This document shows, piece after piece, positions 43,581 to 54,928 of a DNA stretch of 64,000 nucleotides (the stretch's first letter is position 1; each line of letters starts with the position of its first letter). The DNA lies in assembly GCA_023213315.1 (NCBI GenBank), contig JAKCPI010000416.1, positions 1 to 64,000 of the forward strand, in the 5' to 3' direction. The DNA comes from Euborellia annulipes (lineage: Eukaryota > Arthropoda > Insecta > Dermaptera > Anisolabididae). The notes beneath the pieces were generated by a model, which did no database searches, had not been told where the DNA came from, and saw nothing but the letters and a program-made list of their open reading frames with translations. A program made the position numbers and the translations under genes.

Positions 43581-43870
43581 CTGGAAAGGAGCAGGAGCAG
43601 CTAAAAATATAAAGCCTCTGATTTTGACAAATTAATGAGAAATTTCGTGAAATTGTATTATTCCATCATCAGTCCTTCAAAATTGTTTAGGTTCCGGAGT
43701 TGGTCATATGGGTACAATATTAATATGCATGTATTGTTGATAGATTTGTACTCCAGATTCTAAACAGTTTTGAAGGACTGATGATGGCATAATAAAATTT
43801 CCCGAAATGTCTCATTAATTTGTGAAAATCGGAGGCTTTCTAATTTTGGCAGCTCCTGCTCCTTTTCCAG
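43581..43870. mobile_element. Palindromic element with hammerhead-like arms, 120-bp arms
   Basis: Arms 43581-43700 and 43750-43870 are inverted repeats around 49 bp. The right arm on the + strand has GGACTGATGATGG followed 16-20 bases later by CGAAATGTC, i.e. the CUGAUGA and GAAA blocks. The mirrored copy lies on the minus strand in the left arm. Stem II between them pairs poorly. Confidence 0.65.
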
Positions 43871-44055
43871 GTGTATAGTTCTCAATTTCAAGATATTAAG
43901 AAAATTGTCGCTAAATTATATTCCCCTCTCTGACTTAGTTTTAAATTTTCCTCTTTGACACAACCTCTTTTTATTCTGCCCAATCAGAGCCCTGATAGGG
44001 ACAAACACACAGGGGCAGGAAGTTAGCCGCTAGCACTTTATATTATAGTGTGATG

Positions 44056-44057
<2 letters not shown>

Positions 44058-44122
<65 letters not shown>

Positions 44123-44149
44123 GATAGAGAGAGAGAGAGAGAGAGAGAA
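44058..44149. repeat. (TA)n and (GA)n compound microsatellite
   Basis: About 30 TA units (44058-44119) pass into about 14 GA units (44121-44149). The GA run merges into GAGAAAGTATTG, the inner boundary of an H2 end, suggesting the microsatellite grew from the hairpin of the adjacent twin-hairpin repeat. Confidence 0.95.
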
Positions 44150-44645
44150 AGTATTGAATTTATGTCAAAAATTCTTTGTCGAAATTTTGATGGAAATACA
44201 TGTTCAAAAAAGTGGGTCCCGCAAAATGGTCTGTCTATATGTATTCAATTTAAAGCATGAAGGAATTGAACTACTAGTTTGAAATTTTATATTTAAGTTA
44301 GGCACCTCCATGAAGCGAGTAAATAAGCTTTTGGACAAAATCGGCCAAAAAATACTAGTACTTTACTGATGTACTTTTTCAGTTTTTTTACCATTTTCTC
44401 AAAATTCGCTTCAACGATTTTGTTTAAAATTCCTAAATCAATTATTTTTTAGATGCTCTTTAAAATATATATTCTCTTTTTGTTCTCAAAACTGTTTGAA
44501 GTTAACTTTACTCTCGTACTTCATAGGAACTACGTACTGTCGAAAACTAAATATATCTGGTGTGATAAGCACAGTACACAACTTTCAATTACCAAAGGAA
44601 AAGGAAAGTTGTGTGCTGTGCAACCAATCACACCAGATTTTTTTT
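44125..44645 (-). mobile_element. Twin-hairpin repeat, compact copy
   Basis: Begins at the GA-expanded H2 remnant, continues with the standard blocks to GTACTTCATAGGAAC and skips directly to an intact H1 hairpin (44556-44640). The X-box segment is deleted. Confidence 0.8.
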
Positions 44646-44870
44646 AATTCATAGATGCTCAAACGAATAGATCACATTCTTCTATTTAAAATTTGTAAAA
44701 TTCGATCTTCGTCAAGATTGTGTAACAGTTTTCCTCAGTTCTTCAGAGAATTTGATGAGAAAACAACAAGATGATGAGTGGAGAGAGTTTAATGAGATGT
44801 TAAAGTGTGTGAATACATATATATTTATTTATTTAACAAAGCTGTGAATGTTATTTATTGGCGAGGCCAA

Positions 44871-44935
44871 ACATCCCATGGACTCCGGGAATCGAACCCA
44901 GGATCTCCAGCCTTTTCGGGGAATAGGCGTGCTGT
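44871..44935 (-). repeat. tRNA-like sequence, minus strand
   Basis: On the minus strand GGTTCGATTCCCGGAGTCC is a strong B box with T arm (44881-44899), preceded by GGCTGGAGATCCTG as in the unit at 2281. The 5' half does not fold as a normal tRNA, so a SINE head or relic is more likely. Confidence 0.45.
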
Positions 44936-45361
44936 CCATTTATTATTGCAATATTGTCAGTTGAAGCCAAAGAGCGTTTTCTTATAAATAAAAAAATGCA
45001 TTAAAAATCGGATGCATTTGCTTTAAGCATCATTTTGTCTTTACTTCTTTATATATTTCCGAAACCCATAAACGAAGAGATGGCAAATTTTTTATGAGCT
45101 TCTAGACAAGATTTCCAATCGATAGCTTTTATAGAAGATGAAAGAGAGATGTTGGAGTTTTCAATTATTTTGAATGATTTTTTTTTTTAGTCAATCTTGA
45201 GACATGACTAGCTGTTAAATTTCAATTACAATAACAATAATAAGTTTTGATAGTTCTAGAGTTGGTTAACTTTAAAAATTTATCGGTTAAATGAAATTTT
45301 ATTTTGTTATTAAATATTAACAAAACATTTTTTTTTATTTAAATATTTTTTTTTTTTCGGA

Positions 45362-45480
45362 ATAGTGGACTTAGACCAGGATAAATTGAGAGGATTGGAG
45401 ACAGGAAGAGCTTCCGGCGGTAGAGTTTATATTAATAGACCAAATAAGAAAGGACTCGCCCCTAAATGAAAATAGAAACA
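45362..45480. repeat. Dispersed repeat, partner of 26270-26410
   Basis: Same landmark order as the partner copy (GAGAGGATTGG, TTTATATTAATAGAC, AATGAAAATAGAAA). GC-richer than its flanks and possibly a decayed coding fragment, but all frames are broken. Confidence 0.45.
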
Positions 45481-45614
45481 CTATGGCTTTGTAAAAAAAA
45501 AATTCCAATTAAAAAATTAAATCTTAACAGTTAGTTCTGTTTTTAAACGATATGTTTCGATTTAACACGAATATTTAAACGAAAAATGAGCATATTGAAA
45601 AAGAAATTTGGTTG

Positions 45615-46375
45615 CCCAACACACACTTCACTAATTGAAAGTTGTGTTCTCTGATTATCACCCCAGATTTTTTTGTGTCGGCATATATTTAATTAATATA
45701 TTTAATCTCCGGGAATATCGTAGAATTCAAGATGTAAAATTTGTAAACATAGAAAAATGTTTTTATATTATTTTTTTTTTTTACCATTTCTATCTTTCCT
45801 ATTAAGTACAAGTGTGTGCTTCACATAATTTTGAAGGTTTTAAAGAGCATCTAAAAAAAATTATTTATTTATGAATTTTAATCAAAAAACTAAAAAAGTA
45901 CATCTGTAAAGTACTAGTACTTTTTGACTGATTTTGTTCAAAAGGTTCATGTTACATGTCAGAAAGGTAGCTAACTTAAATATAAAATTTCAATCCCCTA
46001 GCTCTTTACTTTCTTGAGATATTTTGTTCACAGATAGATCATTTTGTGGGACCCATTTTTTTTGGAGGCCAGGAGACTTCAAAACGTGTATTTCCATCAA
46101 AATCTTGTCATCAAATTTTTGACATGAATTCTATTACACGTATTTAGTTAAGAGAAAGTAAAAAGATTTTTTTCATCTATTCATCAATAATAAATAAAGT
46201 TAGAATTTTATCATTATTCTATCAATATTAAGGCCATATGGCCGAGACAGGCAAATGGCTAACTTAAAAAACATATAAAAATTTCAACCCCCTAGCTCTT
46301 TACGTTCTTGAGATATTTTGTTCTCAGACAATCCTTTTTGCGGGACCCACTTCCTGAGTCCAGAGGCGGGTTAAA
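45615..46375 (+). mobile_element. Twin-hairpin repeat plus adjoining 3' fragment
   Basis: A decayed H1 (45615-45675), a shortened interior and a decayed H2 ending at about 46166. At 46250-46375 a second, partial copy of the AACTTAAA ... GGGACCCACTT block follows, from another insertion or a local duplication. Confidence 0.7.
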
Positions 46376-46623
46376 TAAAAACAATATTAAAACTACTTGC
46401 CTCTCAAATTCAGTTCAGGGCAAAATATTTTTTTTGCACTCTAATGTAACTGATTTTTATTTTTTATTTTTAAAGGCTTAATAAACTAAAGGGATTTGAA
46501 CTGAACGGTTACGGACTAAACATTGGCGGATCCGGAGAAATTTTTTGGAAATAACATTTTTTTCCAATAAGTTAAATAATCATTGGAAAAAAATAAATAA
46601 ATAAACAATTAAGAATGTATTTC

Positions 46624-47232
46624 TTTTTACTTTCTCTTACCCTATATATGAAATATATAGAAAGTATTGGATTCATGTCGAAAATTCGATGTCGAGATTT
46701 TGATGGATCTTCACGTTTTAAGATCCCCTGAATCCAAAAAAGCGGTTTTCGTGACATGGTCTGTCTGTCTGTGAACAAAATTTCTCAGTAACTAATATAG
46801 CTACGAGGTTGAAATTTTATATTTACGTTCAAAACCTCACCAAGGGGTGAAAATAAGCTTTTGAACAAAATCGGCCAAAAAGTTCTAGTACTTTACTGAT
46901 GTACTTTTTCAGTTTTTTTTTATTTTCTCAAAATTCGCTTCAACGACTTTGTTTAAAATTCATAAATGAACTATTTTTTAGATGCTCTTTAAAAAGTATA
47001 TCAATGAAATTTTTCGTGGAAATCGTTTGAAGTACACTTTACTGATGTGGAAGAATCCGTAGGGCAACGCCATCTATGAATCGCGTAGTCAAGTTTGGAA
47101 CTTTAGTGCTAAGAGCAACTAAATATATCTCGACACAAAAAATCTGGTGTGACAAGCACAGTACACAGCTTTCTCTTGCCAAAGAATAAGAGAAAGTTGT
47201 GTGCTGTGGGACCAGTCACACCAGATTTTTAT
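46624..47232 (-). mobile_element. Twin-hairpin repeat with both hairpins
   Basis: H2 (46625-46660) and H1 (47143-47228) are both intact. The interior is deleted between CTTTACTGATGTGG and the GCAACTAAATATATCTCGAC block that borders H1, and has no X-box. Confidence 0.85.
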
Positions 47233-47239
47233 TTAATTA

Positions 47240-48150
47240 TTATTTTTCGGGTGGAATTATTTCCTAGAACTGAGGTATATAATAAGGAGACTAAGAGGAA
47301 AATATATGATCAACATCAGCGCTGAGTTTTATTTATTTTACCTGATCTCTTTGGAATACTTTGCTTGTTAAAAAAGAATTATAATAAAAATAAATTATTT
47401 AACTTTGAAATATTTAAAATAAATTCAAATACTAACTTCTTCTTTAAACGAGAAAGAAGAAAGATTGAACAAACTTTCTTCTTATGAGAAATGAGAGAAA
47501 TATCAATAAATACAAAAAAAAGAAGTCTGAAATTTCATTACAAATGTTGACAATACAGACATGACAAGAAAATAAATGTATAAAAGAGGCGTTTATTTAT
47601 TGAGTTTTAATTTAATTTGTTCTTTTCTTGTGCTTTCTTTCCATCACACATAACAAGAGACTAAGGAGGATTTTCAAAGGACTTTTTTTTTTTTATTAAT
47701 TTTGAGATGACCTTAAAACACTATCTGCTATCGACTCGGATGTCCTGACGCGTAATCGGGACTTCCAACTTCGATCAAATTTATAGAATATGTATTAGGG
47801 ATTTGTTTTAAAGATTTTATTTGTATATTTACTAAATATCTTAAACAAACAGTCAATATTAGATAAGAGAATTAGAAAATATTATCAAAGAGAACTGTTC
47901 GGTTTCATATTTGAAATTATCAAATCTTCTCAAAATAAATGTCTTGGATAATTAGATAGAAGGGCTCAGTGGAAGATAGTCATAAGCCACAATACATTAG
48001 TTTCGAGATATTGACAAATTAAAGTTTGACTCAAATCTGTAAATCAGCCTTGAGTTTAGGCAACCGAAATGCTTAGCTGTCGAAATTGTTGTCTTAAAAG
48101 TAGCTTTTTCTCTTCAGTTGCATTAAAAAAAGATTATTTATTTAGTAATG
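47240..48150. other. AT-rich stretch, old repeat only
   Basis: No gene recognised. The segment 47655-47790 is a diverged partner of 34450-34600 (ATTTTGAGATGACCTTAAAA, TCTGCTATC, GCGTAATCGGGA). Confidence 0.35.
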
Positions 48151-48257
48151 GTTAATTCCAGGAGGAGTGGCTGAATATATATTGAGTAGTGAGGGTATCC
48201 AGGCAGCCAGAAAAACAATAAAGAAAATTAAATTTGTCTTTATTTATTTCATATACT

Positions 48258-48302
48258 TTTGTCTACGTTTCGGCCGATATTCCGGCCTTCATCAGGACAA
48301 AT
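48258..48302 (-). ncRNA. Hammerhead-ribozyme-like motif, minus strand
   Basis: Mirror copy of the motif at 48396-48441 with identical core elements: ATTTGTC, CTGATGA, a GGCCG/CGGCC stem II, GAAA, then CGTA and GACAAA. Confidence 0.55.
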
Positions 48303-48395
48303 GTTATTTGCCTCGAGCTATACAGGCCCTTGGCAACTCACTCAAACACATTGTCAGGAGTTGCCAAGGGCCTGTATAAGCTCGAGGCAAATAAC

Positions 48396-48441
48396 ATTTG
48401 TCCTGATGAAGGCCGGAATATCGGCCGAAACGTAGACAAAA
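48396..48441 (+). ncRNA. Hammerhead-ribozyme-like motif, type I, minimal helix III
   Basis: In order: helix I 5' strand (TTTGTC, 48397-48402), CUGAUGA (48403-48409), a 5-bp stem II GGCCG/CGGCC (48411-48415 with 48422-48426) capped by GAATAT, GAAA (48427-48430), CG, the UA of a GUA cleavage triplet (48432-48434) and helix I 3' strand GACAAA (48435-48440). Every conserved core base of the family is present. Helix III is almost absent, as reported for minimal hammerheads of Penelope-like elements, which may need to dimerise. Activity is inferred, not shown. Confidence 0.6.
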
Positions 48442-48603
48442 GTATATGAAATAAATAAAGACAAATTTAATTTTCTTTATTGTTTTTCTGGCTGCCTGGA
48501 TACCCTCACTACTCATTATTTATTTATTTTAAAATTATTGGTTTAGTTGAATAAGTCGAAGCTCTACTCTCGAACACATCAGGCACTTGTGACGTCGACT
48601 GTA

Positions 48604-48810
48604 CAGTGAGGGTCAATATTAAGTCCCACCTATGCGTTTTCTAATTGTGATTATTTCATTGTTTTTATAAATGAAAATGAAAATCTTTATTGGAAATTTT
48701 CTAAATTTGAACCATGAAAGTTTCTATTAAAAAATATAAAATATTTTTAAAAAAATGAAATAATCACAAGTAGAAAACACATGGGTGGGACTTAATATTG
48801 TCCCTCACTG
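48604..48810. mobile_element. Mariner-like MITE 1
   Basis: Inverted ends CAGTGAGGGTCAATATTAAG and the complement of CAGTGAGGGACAATATTAAG, flanked by TA on both sides (48602-48603, 48811-48812). The central part is an imperfect inverted repeat of the whole, and there is no transposase. A close relative is at 60064. Confidence 0.85.
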
Positions 48811-48879
48811 TACATGGAAATTAAAAATAATTAGATGTATTTTGGATTTTAAGTAGCTCTACTTACAAGACAAATTTAT

Positions 48880-49535
48880 TACTTTCTCTTACCTAGAGAG
48901 GAAGTATTGCGATCATGTCAAAAATTCGATGTCGAGATTTTGAGGTCCCCTGAGTCCAAAAGATTGCTCTATGTGTCTGTGTGGACATTTTTAAGCTACT
49001 TTTATATTTAAGTTAGGAACCTCACGAACTCGTGAAAATAAGCTTTTGAACAAAATCGGTCAAAAAGTACTAGTACTTTACTTATGTACTTTTTCAGTTT
49101 TTTTTTTTTTCGATTTCCTCAAAATTCGCTCCAACGATTTTATTTAAAATTCATAAATCAATTATTTTTTACATGCTCTTTAAAATCTATATTCTCATTT
49201 TGCTCTTGAAATCTTTTAAAGCACACTTTACTCTTGTACTTCATAGGAAAGATAGGAGAAATGGTTGTAACAAAATATAAATCTTTTTCTTTTTAGATTA
49301 AAATTCATATAAACAACTATATTTTAAATACTCTTTAAAAAGTGTATCCGTAAAATTTTTCGTAAAAATTGTTTTAAGTAATACACTTTAGTGAAGTATT
49401 TCAGAATTTTCAAATTCATTTTCCGGCTCTTTCTTCCATAGAGCCAATTTTAAATCCCTATGGGGATTTACTTGTTAATTTCGATTCAAAACGGTTCCCT
49501 TTGGAACATTTTACATATTTAAAAAATTTGATAGT
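48880..49535 (-). mobile_element. Twin-hairpin repeat lacking H1
   Basis: The H2 hairpin is collapsed to a short CTTACC-TAGAGAGG form, followed by a well-preserved interior to the GGTTCCCTTTGGAACATTTT block, then truncated. The X-box region has been reduced to GGTTGTAACAAA. Confidence 0.75.
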
Positions 49536-49539
49536 ATTT

Positions 49540-50330
49540 ATGTTTATTGGAAGGTAGGCAACCCTTGCTTCATAGCTTTATTTATGCATAGTATTTAAAT
49601 TATTAAAATTTTTTTTTAATATCAAATTATATTGAAAATCAAAAGCAATTTTAATGTTAATAAAGCAAAGAAACTCTCGGATAAAAAAGACTTTTCAACA
49701 AATAATAAATATTTTCTTCCTCTTTCTCTTTTTTCTTTTTTTTTTTTATTTGACACCAGCGAGCTGTAAGACTCCAATTCGTAAGCGTGAATTTTGTTCT
49801 AAATTTTCTTAGTAGGATTAAATTAACCAAAGAGTGACTCTCCGGGAGAGATTTCGTGAGAGACGGATTCTCGTAAAAGATTTCAATAAGACCCCCGCAC
49901 ATGTATAAGTTTATTTTTATCTCCATAATTCCTCTTAGTATTCCCTTGATCTGTTCAGAAGCGATTTAATCTTCAATCTGTTTTTCATCTTGAGATAAAA
50001 AAAAAAGTTTCTAGCATTTCTTTTTTTTTATATTATATTATATACTAATATAATAACGTATGAAATAAAATTCAATAATATGATTTTCGTTATTTATTCC
50101 AGAAGTGAAAATCAATTTCAGGTGTTGAAAATAAATAAAGCTGGAATAGAAAAATTATTTTTTAAATAAAATTTTGGCAAATTGTGAAATTAAATTAAAT
50201 ACATTTTTACCCTTGAATGAAAATAAATTTGTAGTTTACCTCACCATATACATGAACACCTAGTTAAAAGGCTTTAATATTTTGAGATATATGAATACAT
50301 TCATTAATATAAAATAATTAAATATAATAA
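49540..50330. other. AT-rich stretch, no gene recognised
   Basis: A minus-strand frame of 89 codons (49926-49657) ends in a lysine-rich run and shows no family signature. Nothing else stands out. Confidence 0.3.
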
Positions 50331-50366
50331 ACTAGCCGCGCCACCCGTGAACGGTGGACCTTTTCC
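50331..50366 (-). mobile_element. Helitron-like 3' terminus, solo
   Basis: On the minus strand the sequence reads CGTTCACGGGTGGCGCGGCT then AGTTT, a GC-rich block ending in CTAGT. It parallels the CAGCTAGT end of the element at 54508-58535. No 5' end was identified. Confidence 0.4.
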
Positions 50367-50867
50367 TTTCCCTTAATCAAGTGTTGCAATTTTTCAGACA
50401 ATTAATATAAATAAACATTTTTGGCTTATTAAAAGTAATGCCCCTCTTTTATCTAAAAAAAAAAATTTCATTGTATATGCTTTAAGGTGGTCCTTATTTA
50501 TAGAGGTCAAATATTTTTTTTTGAAATTTAATTACCCGTAGGTCTTTTCCATTCCATTAAAAAAATTTGAATTTTAAGAATTTTCAAAATTTTCTTTCGT
50601 CTATTTAATTTCACATTCGAATAAAACTAGAAATTTATTATTTAGAATATTTTATTGTTTAAAATTACTTTAAATAATACATAATTAATAGAACTAATAA
50701 GATAGATTTTTAATAATCTTCCTCATTTTAATTATGCTTAAAGCATTTAAATCTAACGTGTCAAAAAGATCTAACTACCTTTAAATTCTTGCTCGTCCTT
50801 GGGCCATACCATAGTGGTAGAGTATCCCCCTCTTGTGTTAGGGTCTAAATAATATCCCGTGAGCTAT

Positions 50868-52951
50868 TAATAAAGATACCCCTTGAATTCTGATTCTAAA
50901 GAGAGATAGATTCAATTGTATCATCTGTCAAAGTTCCTCTGCATAGATCTGTTCAAATTTCTTTTTCATTTCACAATTATTTGTCAATTATATTTTTCAC
51001 TTCGATTATAATAAAATTATATTTAACTTATGTCTGAGCATGTTTAGTGTTTAACCGAATTGAGATATTCATTGAAAATTAATATCTTATTGAATAAGAT
51101 ATTGAATTAAGTTATACATCTCTGTGTTTATTAAAGCTTTTGTGGTTTGAATTATTATTATTAGGAGGATTTTTAGTTATAGACCAGTAGGCCTATTTTA
51201 AATAAATATTTAATACAAAAATGTAGTCTATAACTAAAAATATCCCTAATAATAATAATAATACATATCTTTTATCTAAAATAAATGTTTTTGATTGCAT
51301 TTGTTAAAATAATCTGATTTTATTTTATTTTATTTTATGTTTAGTCCTATGTATTTTATCAATATCAAAGAAAAAAATTTAATAATAATTTTTACTATTT
51401 AGAGATTTTTTTTTATTATATTTAAATGGCTTTGATTTTTCATAAGAAGATATAGAACCCAAAAAATTTTTCGAGATTCCTCAATGGAATTTGTGGATCC
51501 GAGTATTTTTCATTCATAATGTCCTCTACAAGGATGCAAAATTTCATTTCGATATTCCAACGGGAAGTTGGTCTAACAAAGCGTGACAGACAGACATTAG
51601 TGAATTATATATACATGTATATAGATAATTATTTTTGAGTTGAATTCAAGGTGCTCCTTTCTGTGTAATTTTTTTTATCTTGAAATAACAATTTCAAATG
51701 CGTATAATATGTAGATCTTTAATCATTAAACATAATAACTATCAATCTATTCATTTGAAAAAGACAATTGAATAATCAAGAGTTTCAATTTCTTAATTAA
51801 TAAATAAGTTAATTTGCTGAAAAGCAAACTTCCTACGGGAAATTTTTTTAACGTCTTGGTTTAAAATTTCAATATTACTAATGACACTGATGGGATAAAA
51901 GTTCTATAAGAACAAAACCGAGGTCAGTTAAAATTTGGAAGTGCAGACAGTGGAACAAAGCAATTATAAACATAACGATGACGAAAATTTTCAAAAAGGG
52001 ATTATAAATTTCATTTGATTTTTAAAATTAAATTTCTTAAACAATTTTTGTGATTTTTTTTGATGTAAAACATTATGGTGAAGATGGAATGATGAAGGTT
52101 ATAAATATTTTTGGCTCCCCCTTAATATAATAGAAGCTAACAATATTGAAATAAATTACATTTTTGTGAGATGAGTTTGTTTTGGTTGTACCGTTTGTTC
52201 CCGTTGGAATTTCGAAATGAAATTTTGCATCCTTATAGAGGACATTATGAATGAAAAATACTCGGATCCACAAATCCCAATGAGGAGGCTCGAAAAAATT
52301 TTTGGGTTCTCTATCTTCTTGTGAAAAATCAAAGCCATTTAAATATAATAAAAAATCTCTAAATAGTAAAAATTCTTATATTATTGAATTTTTTTTTTCT
52401 TTGATATTTATAAAATACATAAAATAAAATAAAATAAAATGAGATTATTTTATCAAATGCAATGAAAAACATTTATTTTAGATAAAAGATATGTATTATT
52501 ATTATTATTAGGGGGAAAATAGACCTATATATTTATATAAATTATTTATTAAAAATATATATTTATATATAGGCCATATTTATATATAAAAATATAAATA
52601 TATATTTTTTAATAACAAAAATGTGGTCTATAACTAAAAATTCTCCTAATAATAATAATTCAAACCACAAAAGCTTTAATAAACACAGAGATGTATAACT
52701 TAATTCAATATCTTATTCAATAAGATATTAATTTTCAATGAATATCTCAATTCGGATTTGATTAAACACTAAACATGCTCAGACATAAGTTAAATATAAT
52801 TTTATTATAATCGAAGTGAAAAATATAATAATTGACAAATAATTGTGAAATGAAAAAGAAATTTGAACAGATCTATGCAGAGGAACTTTGACAGATGATA
52901 CAATTGAATCTATCTCTCTTTAGAATCAGAATTCAAGGGGTTGTCTTTATT
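50868..52951. repeat. Large inverted repeat, arms of about 0.7 kb
   Basis: Left arm 50868-51566 and right arm 52198-52951 are highly similar in opposite orientation, around a 631-bp unique centre. The right arm is longer because of a TATA-rich insertion at about 52510-52620. The arms share GTGTTTATTAAAGCTTTT and AATGTGGTCTATAA-T-AAA motifs with the hammerhead-like relics at 14.6 and 16.6 kb. No long ORF. It is either two copies of one element inserted head to head or a foldback element. Confidence 0.8.
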
Positions 52952-53204
52952 CTATCAAAAAAAATCACAAAAATTGTTTAAGATTATGATAGAGCCCTAA
53001 GTATATGGTATATGGTGAAATAATTTTAAATTTGAAAAAGTAAAATAAAACTATCTCTACCAGATTTTGTTTTACCCTTTCGGCCATTAAAATTATTTCA
53101 CTATATTCTATATAATATACTTAAGGCTCTAGATACCAGGTGGGGTCTTAATTGTTGGGCTCACTGTACCACTCGCTTTCCCTGAACTCGAACCAGGACT
53201 TTAT

Positions 53205-53500
53205 CCTAGGTCACCAGTGTTGTTTCCAACTTTTTTTTTTTGTTAAATTATTAATATTAGTAATAAAAATAATTTGTAAAGTGAAAATAAATTATATGAA
53301 GATTAATTTTGGATTTATTCAGTCCATGTATGCAAAATTAAAATTTTTTAATTGAGTTAAAAAAACCGCGGTGAACGGATTATCTTTATCATAGGTCGCC
53401 GGTATTGTTTCCAACTTTTTTTACTTTAATTATTAATATTAGTAAAAATAATTTGTAAAGTGAAAATTATATTTTTTGGATTTATTCAGTCCATAAAATT
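53205..53500. repeat. Direct duplication, about 110-bp unit
   Basis: TAGGTC-CC-GT-TTGTTTCC and the following ATTATTAATATTAGTAA ... GGATTTATTCAGTCCAT occur at about 53210-53325 and again at 53393-53492. A tRNA-like B box on the minus strand (GGTTCGAGTTCAGGG, about 53180-53194) precedes the first copy. Confidence 0.7.
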
Positions 53501-53959
53501 TACTAAGGATGAAATATAATTGTGTTAATAAAAAAAAACGAAAGAGAAAAAAATTTTTTTATTTATAAAATAGTTAATAGCTCAGGTCATAAGTTAATAA
53601 TGTAGTGTCTTCAACGTATTTAATTTCCTTTTAATATTAATTTATAATTTTTTTTTGTATTAATATTTGATTTCCTCATAGAAGAATTAGAAGATTAGCT
53701 TCGTACAGGGCATTCCCCTTCCTCCTACACATCTCATATCTCAATAAAGAAAGGAACACGAGGATATCGTTCGATCATTTGCCTCATACAAAATGCCTTG
53801 GGGACTTCATCGTTTTAGAATCGTAACCAGTCACTTTGCTATCACCTTCTCTCTGAGTCATGAGACATTTTTGTTCTCACCGGGAATTGACACATTCTTG
53901 TTTTTTTCCAGTAATGGAATTTCATTTACTCTTATCGGAACAGTTAATAAAAACAATAT

Positions 53960-54205
53960 CCGTACAGAACACAACTTTCTTTTACATTCGATAATTGAAA
54001 ATTGTGTGCTGGGCTTGTCACAGCAGATTTTTTGTGTTGATATATTCTTAGTCAAGATGTAAAATTTATAAACTTGAGAAAATATTTATATTTTGTTACC
54101 ATGGCAACCATTTCTCCATACATATTTTTTTATCGGCCAAAGAGTATTAGTACTTTACAGTATAAAAGTTGTGTATTGTGCAACTATCAAACCAGATTTA
54201 TTATT
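53960..54205 (+). mobile_element. Twin-hairpin repeat, 5' part
   Basis: H1 (53963-54033) and a perfect X-box GTTACCATGGCAAC (54095-54108), followed by a deletion that joins CGGCCAAAGAGTATTAGTAC to an H1-like AAGTTGTGTATTGTGC end. Confidence 0.75.
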
Positions 54206-54257
54206 AAAATTTTTATTTATTTTATTTACTTAGGCTATTTATTAAAATGAAAATTCA

Positions 54258-54430
54258 CTCAGGGGCTCATATCTTGTGAGTACGTGGATGGCGACCACGA
54301 GTTACCCGAGCTAAGGCTGGCATTTTTTCCAACCTTTTTATGCCAGTTTTTATCGTCTCCCCAATTATCGTGCTTATTTCTTCTCTGGGTCGCATCTCTT
54401 TAAAATTAAATTTGCCGATCCCACATTGGG
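54258..54430 (+). mobile_element. GC-rich dispersed element, copy 2
   Basis: Shares CTCAGGGGC, GTACGTGGATGGCGACCACG and GCCGATCCC in order with 30060-30251. It has diverged more in the middle. It stands alone here, which shows the segment in the chimeric repeat at 30 kb is an independent element. Confidence 0.6.
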
Positions 54431-54532
54431 AGAAAAATTATCAAAAAGGAATCAAAAAAATTTATCAAAGATACATTTCATAAAAAATTTGTTAAGCTTT
54501 TCTTATATCTATACTATTATATAAAAGACAAT

Positions 54533-54533
54533 C

Positions 54534-54607
<74 letters not shown>
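54533..54607. repeat. (CTGT)n microsatellite
   Basis: About 18 CTGT units directly after the 5' end of the Helitron-like element, a usual position for such repeats in this class. Confidence 0.95.
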
Positions 54608-54610
<3 letters not shown>

Positions 54611-54928
54611 AACGCATAGACTCCGAAACTACTGGACCGATTTTCATGGAGTTTTTTTTAATGGGTAGGGAATTTTCCGGGGGTGGTTTTAGGCTATCAT
54701 TATATCGAATTAGGGGTAGGGAACCCCCCCTTTTTGGGGGTTATCAATTACCCCATAGCAAAGCATTGGAAAACAGGATCTAACTCGCTTTATGAAAAAT
54801 ATATTTATCAAATCTTTAAAATGAAAAATAAAAACTCTTCCTCCCCCTAACAATTCGACATTTGAAAAGATTTTTCCGCTCTGCGCCCCCACCCCCCCCA
54901 CCCCTAAAATTTTATTTTTTTTATTTTT

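Larger units (their letters stand above)
48184..48514. mobile_element. Near-perfect palindrome, 156-bp arms, hammerhead on each strand
   Basis: Arms 48184-48339 and 48358-48514 are almost identical inverted repeats around an 18-bp spacer. Each arm contains the same hammerhead-type unit, one sense on each strand. No transposase or reverse transcriptase is present. The arrangement resembles inverted copies of a Penelope-type terminal unit or a small retrozyme-like element. Confidence 0.85.

Noticed and set aside
44753..44845. 30-codon charged frame starting MRKQQDDEW
   Set aside because: Runs into AT repeats, no family recognised, and no splice donor or homologous exon nearby.
53793..54062. 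89-codon + frame next to a GC-richer segment
   Set aside because: Its second half lies in the H1 hairpin of a twin-hairpin repeat and the first half shows no family signature.
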